DNA of 5,986 nt. It comes from Clostridia bacterium (lineage in GTDB: Bacteria; Bacillota; Clostridia; UMGS1810). A model generated the notes under the pieces. The model searched no databases. It had not been told where the DNA came from and saw only the letters and a list, made by a program, of their open reading frames with translations. This document shows, piece by piece, positions 1-4,342 of the stretch. Within the stretch, counting starts at the first letter, position 1. Each line of letters opens with the position of its first letter. The position numbers and the translations under genes were made by a program. The stretch covers positions 1 to 5,986 of the forward strand of contig JAFVSB010000178.1 in the NCBI GenBank assembly GCA_017503945.1, read 5' to 3'.

Positions 1-6
1 AGTACA

Positions 7-42
7 ATGACTGCTCGTATATTAACAAGAGCAGTTATGCTC
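7..42 (+). promoter_or_regulatory. Structured 5' leader of the cold-shock gene, two alternative hairpins
   Basis: Bases 7-16 pair with 29-38 (ten pairs including one G-U, 12-base loop). Bases 29-33 (GAGCA) can instead pair with 38-42 (TGCTC) around a GTTA loop. The two structures share 29-33 and 38, so they exclude each other. Both lie just upstream of the AGGAGG ribosome binding site at 52-57. Cold-shock mRNA leaders in other bacteria are known to refold with temperature; a similar role here is inference. The promoter is not identifiable and probably lies before the window. Confidence 0.4.
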
Positions 43-64
43 AGTATTTTTAGGAGGCACTATA

Positions 65-265
65 ATGCAAAAAGGTACAGTAAAATGGTTCAATGCCGAA
101 AAAGGTTATGGATTTATTGAGTGTGAAGACGGCGGCGATGTATTCGTTCATTTCACAGCTATCAACATGGAAGGTTACAAATCCCTCCAGGAAGGCGAAG
201 CTGTAGAATTTGATGTTATCGACGGCGCAAAAGGTCCTCAGGCTGCTAATGTAGTTAAGGCATAA
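65..265 (+). CDS. csp: Cold-shock protein, CspA family
   Basis: This is a complete 66-residue single cold-shock domain protein, the usual length for the family. It is a small cytoplasmic beta-barrel that binds single-stranded RNA and DNA and acts as an RNA chaperone. The N-terminus MQKGTVKWFNAEKGYGFI is diagnostic. The RNP1-type motif KGYGFIE is at residues 13-19 and the RNP2-type motif VFVHF at 26-30; the aromatic residues W8, F17, F27, H29 and F30 form the usual nucleic-acid-binding face. The ATG at 65 follows AGGAGG (52-57) by seven bases, so the start is secure. The gene is followed by a strong terminator, so it is probably transcribed alone. Which Csp paralogue this is cannot be decided from the sequence, and cold induction is not shown, although the leader can form alternative hairpins. 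Confidence 0.97.
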   Translation: MQKGTVKWFNAEKGYGFIECEDGGDVFVHFTAINMEGYKSLQEGEAVEFDVIDGAKGPQAANVVKA

Positions 266-316
266 CCAGGAGTCTGTTTGAGAATTTAATATATATTTCG
301 ATAACGAGTACCCATG

Positions 317-348
317 CCCCTCCAACTCATTGGAGGGGTGTTTCTTTT
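317..348 (+). terminator. Rho-independent terminator after the cold-shock gene
   Basis: A perfect nine-base-pair stem, CCCCTCCAA (317-325) with TTGGAGGGG (330-338), closes on a four-base CTCA loop and is followed by the T-rich run TGTTTCTTTT (339-348). Two further G-U pairs could extend the base (315-316 with 339-340). It sits 51 bases after the cold-shock stop codon and should end that transcript. Only 30 bases separate it from the start of the next gene. The stretch 266-316 holds no convincing promoter or gene. Confidence 0.92.
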
Positions 349-378
349 AACGGAGATTTAAAAGGGAGAGTTTATGTT

Positions 379-1251
379 ATGCACGAAAGAAAAGATATTA
401 TTACCACCATCAAATCCATGCGCCCCGGCTTTAGCAAAAGTCAGAAGCTCATTGCAGATTTTATATGTGAGCATTATGACAAAGCCGCATTTATGACGGC
501 TTCAAAACTTGGCGAAAAGGTGGGCGTGAGCGAATCCACCGTGGTTCGTTTTGCTTCTGAAATTGGCTATTCGGGTTATCCTAAGTTTCAACGCGAGCTT
601 CACGAAATCATCAAAAACAAGCTCACAGTGTCTCAGCGCATGGAGATAACCTCTAATAAATTTGCTGAAAAAGATATACTCACCACTGTGCTCACCTCCG
701 ATATCGACAAGCTCCGTCAGACTTTAGAGTCAGTGAGTCCCGAGGATTTCACTGCTTGTATTAACACTATCGCAAATGCTCGTAAGGTGTATGTTCTTGG
801 TGCGCGCACCTGCTTTTCCATAGCAAACTTTCTGGGCTTTTATCTCAACCTGATTTCCATTGACGCCAGACTCATCACCACCAATTCAGCAAGTGAGACC
901 TTTGAGCAGATTTTTGACATAGGCACAGATGATGTAGTTATAGCAATCAGCTATCCGCGCTATTCGCGCCGCACCCACAATGCGGTAAAATTTGCCCATG
1001 ATCGCGGCACCAAAATCATTGCTATTACCGACTCTGAGATTTCCCCAATAGTAAAATATTCCAACCACACTTTATTTGCACGCTCGGATATGTCCAATTT
1101 TGTGGATTCGCTTGTGGCACCGCTGAGCATCATCAATGCTTTGATTGTGGCACTTGTTATGCGCAATCGTGACAAAGTGGCAGAAAATTTCAATGCCCTT
1201 GAGCATATATGGGAAGAATACCAAGTGTACGAAAAACACGAAGAACAATAG
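379..1251 (+). CDS. MurR/RpiR family transcriptional regulator (HTH plus SIS domain)
   Basis: This 290-residue protein has the normal length and two-domain build of the RpiR family. Residues 1-77 are the N-terminal HTH_6-type DNA-binding domain, with the helix-turn-helix around 41-75 (SKLGEKVGVSESTVVRFASE, then GYSGYPKFQREL, the family hallmark). Residues about 125-260 form a SIS (sugar isomerase) domain, including VYVLGART (137-144), an ISYPRYSRRT loop (190-199) and the IIAITDSE strand (213-220). Family members usually sense a phosphosugar and control sugar or cell-wall-sugar genes; the ligand here is unknown. The start follows GGGAGAG (364-370) by eight bases; an ATG at 374 is out of frame. 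The flavoprotein gene begins 31 bases after its stop, so the two are probably co-transcribed. No phosphosugar enzyme lies in the window, so the target genes cannot be named. Confidence 0.93.
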   Translation: MHERKDIITTIKSMRPGFSKSQKLIADFICEHYDKAAFMTASKLGEKVGVSESTVVRFASEIGYSGYPKFQRELHEIIKNKLTVSQRMEITSNKFAEKDILTTVLTSDIDKLRQTLESVSPEDFTACINTIANARKVYVLGARTCFSIANFLGFYLNLISIDARLITTNSASETFEQIFDIGTDDVVIAISYPRYSRRTHNAVKFAHDRGTKIIAITDSEISPIVKYSNHTLFARSDMSNFVDSLVAPLSIINALIVALVMRNRDKVAENFNALEHIWEEYQVYEKHEEQ

Positions 1252-1282
1252 CATCACAATAGGCCGAAAGGACGATATCCAC

Positions 1283-2500
1283 ATGAATTTTGATACTGCA
1301 GTCATAGGCGGCGGACCTGCTGGCATGCTTGCTTCGGCATTTTGCGCGCTTCGCGGCAAAAAGGTTTGCCTCATCGAAAAAAACAAAATGCTCGGTAAAA
1401 AGCTCCTCATCACCGGCAAGGGCAGGTGCAATGTCACCAACAGCGCCCCTATTGAGGATTTTATTGCCAACACTGCCGTAAATGCCAGCTTTATGTATAG
1501 TCCGTTTTATTCGTTTACAAACACCGACCTCATGGAGCTGCTATCATCCGAAGGTCTTAAGCTCAAGGTTGAGCGCGGCGGCAGGGTTTTCCCAGAGAGT
1601 GACAAGGCAATAGATGTGCGAAACACTCTGGAGCGTTATGCTCTCAAAAACGGTGTGAACAAAATCATGGGAGAGGTCAAGGCGGTTAAACGCCTGAGTG
1701 ATTCGCTCTTTGAGCTTTCCATGACAGGCGGCAAAACCATACGCGCCCAAAGTGTGATTGTTGCCACAGGGGGCATCAGCTACCCAGGCTGCGGCTCCAC
1801 AGGTGACGGCTACCGCTTTGCCGAGTCGCTCGGTCATAGCGTGGTAGAGCCCAAGGCGTCGCTTGTGCCCCTCGTCACCAAAGAAAAATATGCTCGTGAG
1901 CTCATGGGTTTATCGCTCAAAAATGTGGCTGTGAGGCTCATGAAAAACGGCAAGGAAGTGTATTGCGACTTTGGCGAGATGCTATTTACGCATTTTGGCC
2001 TCAGCGGCCCTGTGATACTCAGTGCTTCATCTCACATAAGAGACGGCGCAGAGTATTCCATAGCTATCGACCTCAAGCCTGCTCTTGATTTTAAGACTTT
2101 AGACAATAGAGTGCTCAGAGATTTTGAAAAAGAGAAAAACAAAGACTTCATCAATTCTCTCGATGCCCTTCTTCCCAAAAAACTCATTCCTGTTATAGTT
2201 GAGCTCTCAGGCATCGATGGGCGCACCAAGGTCAATGCTATCACCAGACAGCAGCGCCATGAGTTTGTTTCACTTTTAAAATCGCTCACCTTCACCATAG
2301 AAGGCAAGCGACCCATTGCAGAGGCTATCATCACATCGGGTGGAGTAAATGTGAAGGAAATTAACCCCGCCACCATGGAATCAAAGCTTTGTCCCGGTTT
2401 GTTTTTTGCAGGTGAGGTCATCGATGTAGATGCCTACACAGGCGGCTTCAATTTGCAGATCGCATTTTCCACGGCCTATCTTGCGGGTATGAACGCATAG
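1283..2500 (+). CDS. NAD(P)/FAD-dependent oxidoreductase, HI0933/YhiN (BaiN-like) family
   Basis: A predicted flavoprotein of 405 residues, the usual size for the HI0933 family. The N-terminal dinucleotide-binding motif VIGGGPAG is at residues 7-14. It is followed by the family signature LGKKLLITGKGRCNVTN (37-53), a second FAD-contact segment VIVATGG near 155-161, and the C-terminal FAD-binding stretch GLFFAGEVIDVDAYTGG (from about 372) with FNLQIAFSTAYLAG after it. Many homologues are labelled 'BaiN-like' or 'aminoacetone oxidase', but the physiological substrate of most members is unknown and is not claimed here. The open frame extends upstream to 1145, overlapping the regulator gene. The ATG at 1283 is chosen because AAAGGA (1267-1272) precedes it by ten bases and because the Rossmann motif starts immediately after it. 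It is likely co-transcribed with the regulator gene upstream. Confidence 0.93.
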   Translation: MNFDTAVIGGGPAGMLASAFCALRGKKVCLIEKNKMLGKKLLITGKGRCNVTNSAPIEDFIANTAVNASFMYSPFYSFTNTDLMELLSSEGLKLKVERGGRVFPESDKAIDVRNTLERYALKNGVNKIMGEVKAVKRLSDSLFELSMTGGKTIRAQSVIVATGGISYPGCGSTGDGYRFAESLGHSVVEPKASLVPLVTKEKYARELMGLSLKNVAVRLMKNGKEVYCDFGEMLFTHFGLSGPVILSASSHIRDGAEYSIAIDLKPALDFKTLDNRVLRDFEKEKNKDFINSLDALLPKKLIPVIVELSGIDGRTKVNAITRQQRHEFVSLLKSLTFTIEGKRPIAEAIITSGGVNVKEINPATMESKLCPGLFFAGEVIDVDAYTGGFNLQIAFSTAYLAGMNA

Positions 2501-2510
2501 CCTTTGGCAT

Positions 2511-2551
2511 AAAATATTTTCAAAAGGGAGTGTAGCTTTTGAAAATATTTT
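2511..2551 (+). repeat. Perfect 16-bp inverted repeat spanning the ribosome binding site and start of the next gene
   Basis: The left arm AAAATATTTTCAAAAG (2511-2526) is the exact reverse complement of the right arm CTTTTGAAAATATTTT (2536-2551), with a nine-base spacer GGAGTGTAG (2527-2535). In RNA this is a hairpin with 14 A-U and two G-C pairs. The core of the Shine-Dalgarno (GGAG, 2527-2530) sits in the loop and the TTG start (2539-2541) is in the stem. It begins ten bases after the flavoprotein stop codon. It could be a translational control element, a DNA operator dyad, or a poor transcription terminator: only GTCTTCTT follows the stem, not a clean T run. The repeat is a direct observation; its role is inference. 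Confidence 0.8.
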
Positions 2552-2976
2552 TGTCTTCTTCGCGTTCTGCCAAAAAGAGCGTTTTTAAAATGGTTTTTTC
2601 GCTTACTGTCGTTTTTGTTTGCGTAGCACTTTTTGTGTCGCAGTGCTATTTTGCATTTGTGAGGCGCAGTGTGCCTGCATCTGCCACCGAGATTGTGATG
2701 GATCACTTTTCTGTTGCTCTGTATACTGACAGCGCTCTACCCAAAGATAGTGTATGGGTGTGTGTTAATGGTGAAGAAACGGCACTTTTTGTAGATGGCA
2801 GAGCACAAATCACTCTTGACAGACCATCGGTGATTGAAGTGATGAGCAGTTGCAATTTACCCTTTGATGTAAAGCTCACCGCCTCTGATTCCACAGCCGT
2901 TATATCATCATCAGACACTATCACATGTACTAAAGGTATCAACTATATATGCAGATGTTATCGTCTGCCCTTATAG
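2539..2976 (+). CDS. Hypothetical small membrane-anchored protein
   Basis: I do not recognise this 145-residue protein. Residues 1-17 are short and basic (K2, R9, K12, K13, K17). Residues about 18-41 form one hydrophobic helix (MVFSLTVVFVCVALFVSQCY onward). The remaining hundred or so residues are polar, rich in Ser, Thr and Val, look beta-rich, and contain five cysteines, two of them in a C-terminal CRC. The charge pattern suggests the N-terminus inside and the C-terminal domain outside. VSQC at 33-36 is not a proper lipobox because Gln precedes the Cys. ASA at 47-49 could be a signal peptidase site, but R42-R43 before it argue for an uncleaved anchor. The TTG start is chosen because AAAGGGAG (2523-2530) lies eight bases upstream; an in-frame ATG at 2590 lacks a good ribosome binding site and would remove the basic leader. 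It follows the flavoprotein by 38 bases. Function is unknown. Confidence 0.68.
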   Translation: MKIFLSSSRSAKKSVFKMVFSLTVVFVCVALFVSQCYFAFVRRSVPASATEIVMDHFSVALYTDSALPKDSVWVCVNGEETALFVDGRAQITLDRPSVIEVMSSCNLPFDVKLTASDSTAVISSSDTITCTKGINYICRCYRLPL

Positions 2977-3022
2977 CCTGCGGTTGTTTTTATGAAAAAT
3001 ACAAAAAAATTTCAAAAACCTA

Positions 3023-3051
3023 TTGAGTATTTTCGCGTTTTAATATATAAT
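3023..3051 (+). promoter_or_regulatory. Sigma-A-type promoter for the cmk-plsC-ispH-rpsA unit
   Basis: The -35 box TTGAGT (3023-3028, four of six matches to TTGACA) and the -10 box TATAAT (3046-3051, perfect) are separated by the ideal 17 bases. An A-rich stretch (about 2994-3019) just upstream resembles an UP element. Transcription should start near 3058, leaving a leader of about 30 bases before cmk. A second TATAAT at 3053-3058 lies seven bases downstream, from a tandem TATAATG repeat, but has no matching -35. This promoter separates the cmk unit from the small membrane protein gene upstream. Confidence 0.75.
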
Positions 3052-3078
3052 GTATAATGTTCTTTTTTTAAGGAGTAT

Positions 3079-3090
3079 ATGGACTTATGA
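3079..3090 (+). other. Possible three-codon upstream ORF (Met-Asp-Leu) overlapping the cmk start
   Basis: ATG GAC TTA TGA reads M-D-L-stop, and its stop overlaps the cmk start codon as ATGA (3087-3090). The AAGGAG ribosome binding site (3070-3075) is only three bases from this ATG, which is too close to be efficient, and 11 bases from the cmk ATG, slightly longer than ideal. It may be chance. If translated, it would couple initiation at cmk to termination here. Confidence 0.2.
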
Positions 3091-3755
3091 TAAATGTAGC
3101 GTTAGACGGCCCCTCAGGTGCCGGCAAGAGCACCATTGCGCGTGCTGCTGCCAAAGCTTTTGATTTTATCTATATTGATACAGGAGCTATGTTTCGCTCT
3201 TTGGCCCTTAAGGCTCTCTCATGCGGCATTGATATCAAGGCAGATCCCGAGGCAGTAGAGCACATGCTATCGCACACCTCGCTCGACATCTCTCGCGCAG
3301 GTGATGCTCAGCTCATGATTCTCGATGGTTCCGATGTCACAGGGCTCATTCGCACGCCGGAGGTGTCTAAGGCTGCTTCTGACATAGCGGTAATTCCGTT
3401 TGTGCGCACCTGGCTTTTGGAGGCTGAGCGCACAATGGCACAGCGATACAATTGCATCATGGACGGGCGCGACATAGGCACAAGTGTTCTGCCAAATGCC
3501 GATGTCAAGATTTTTCTCACTGCTTCTGCCGAAGCAAGAGCCACAAGGCGCTTGGCAGAGCTCAAGGAAAAGGGCATCGATGTGAGCTATGATGAGGTCC
3601 TTGCCGAAATGAAATACAGAGACGAGCAGGATTCAACGCGTGAGGTATCGCCTCTCAAAAAGGCCGATGATGCAATCATTGCCGATACCACGAATCTTAG
3701 CTTGCAGCAGTCGATTGACCTTGTGTGTGACATTATACGAAAGGTGATATGCTGA
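3087..3755 (+). CDS. cmk: (d)CMP kinase (cytidylate kinase)
   Basis: This 222-residue cytoplasmic enzyme phosphorylates CMP and dCMP with ATP, feeding CTP and dCTP pools and recycling the CMP released by phospholipid synthesis. The Walker A loop GPSGAGKST is at residues 8-16. The nucleotide-binding DTGAMFR segment is at 31-37, where most homologues have Tyr instead of Phe. GSDVTGLIRTPEVS (81-94) is the CMP-domain signature, DGRDIGT (126-132) contacts the base and sugar, and RDEQDSTREVSPL (178-190) is the lid/C-terminal signature. Length and motif order are those of bacterial Cmk. It is the first gene of a unit with its own promoter; AAGGAG (3070-3075) lies 11 bases before the ATG. Its TGA stop overlaps the probable plsC start by one base, implying translational coupling. 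Confidence 0.98.
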   Translation: MINVALDGPSGAGKSTIARAAAKAFDFIYIDTGAMFRSLALKALSCGIDIKADPEAVEHMLSHTSLDISRAGDAQLMILDGSDVTGLIRTPEVSKAASDIAVIPFVRTWLLEAERTMAQRYNCIMDGRDIGTSVLPNADVKIFLTASAEARATRRLAELKEKGIDVSYDEVLAEMKYRDEQDSTREVSPLKKADDAIIADTTNLSLQQSIDLVCDIIRKVIC

Positions 3756-4336
3756 TGTATAGGTTGTTATGCAATATCATCAAGGCATTTATGAGCCTTA
3801 TTTTCAGAGTAAAGATAAGCGGAAGCGAAAATGTGCCTGCTGATGGTGCTTTTATTCTTTGCAGCAATCATCTCAGCAATTGGGATCCTCCGCTTTTGCA
3901 GGGCTTTGTAAAAAGACGCATATATTTCATGGCAAAAGACGAGCTGTTTCACATTTTTGGTTTGGGTCTTGTTCTCAAATTAATAAAGGCAATCCCCGTT
4001 AAGCGCTCAGGCTCAGACATTGCAGCCATCAAAGCTGCAATAAAAGTGCTCAAAGATGACGAGGTGCTCGGCATATTCCCCACAGGTCAGCGCGAAATGG
4101 TAAAAGGCGAAGGCGAGGTTAAGGGCGGAGTAGCAATGCTTGCCATTAAGACCGAGCGTCCTGTTTTGCCCGTACATATCAGCGCAAGCTACAAACTCTT
4201 TTCCCGCATCACACTAAACATTGGCAAACCGTGCATCTATTCATTGCCCGAGGGTCAGCGAAAAGCAAATCCTGATGACATTGACCGCATCAGCAAACAA
4301 ATCTATAGCTCAATTCGTGAGCTTGGCAAGGAGTGA
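3755..4336 (+). CDS. plsC: 1-acyl-sn-glycerol-3-phosphate acyltransferase
   Basis: A 193-residue acyltransferase of the PlsC family, predicted to acylate lysophosphatidic acid to phosphatidic acid at the inner face of the membrane. Numbering is from the ATG at 3755. The catalytic HX4D motif is H39-LSNW-D44, and IYFMAKDELF (56-65) plus IPVKR (80-84) match the second block. The third block reads FPTGQR (108-113) instead of the usual FPEGTR, so the conserved Glu is Thr. VLPVHI (137-142) is the fourth block. A hydrophobic N-terminus (about 4-17) may attach it to the membrane. Another in-frame ATG lies at 3749, but the ribosome binding site AAGGTG (3741-3746) is only two bases from it and eight from 3755, so 3755 is preferred. 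It overlaps the cmk stop (TGATG) by one base, and its last codons carry the ribosome binding site of ispH. The exact acyl acceptor is inferred from the family. Confidence 0.92.
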   Translation: MYRLLCNIIKAFMSLIFRVKISGSENVPADGAFILCSNHLSNWDPPLLQGFVKRRIYFMAKDELFHIFGLGLVLKLIKAIPVKRSGSDIAAIKAAIKVLKDDEVLGIFPTGQREMVKGEGEVKGGVAMLAIKTERPVLPVHISASYKLFSRITLNIGKPCIYSLPEGQRKANPDDIDRISKQIYSSIRELGKE

Positions 4337-4342
4337 TATAGT

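Noticed and set aside
61..66. TATAAT just before and overlapping the csp start codon
   Set aside because: It overlaps the ATG and lies between the ribosome binding site and the coding start, so a transcript from it would lack both; the match is incidental.
278..306. TTGAGA with downstream AT-rich bases as a promoter for the regulator gene
   Set aside because: At 17-18 bases spacing the -10 candidate is ATAACG or similar, a poor match, and the better TATATT is only eight bases away.
1145..1282. Upstream extension of the flavoprotein reading frame
   Set aside because: It overlaps the regulator gene, has no ribosome binding site, and would put an unrelated 46-residue tail before the Rossmann motif, which normally sits at the N-terminus.
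2636..2646. Possible lipoprotein lipobox VSQC in the small membrane protein
   Set aside because: Gln directly before the Cys is not accepted in lipoboxes, and the Cys lies inside the hydrophobic helix, not at its end.
2951..2991. Hairpin GCAGATG/CGTCTGC (2951-2957 with 2962-2968) as a terminator for the small membrane protein gene
   Set aside because: The seven-pair stem lies within the coding end, and the T-rich run (2983-2991) starts 14 bases later instead of directly after it, so it does not have intrinsic terminator form.
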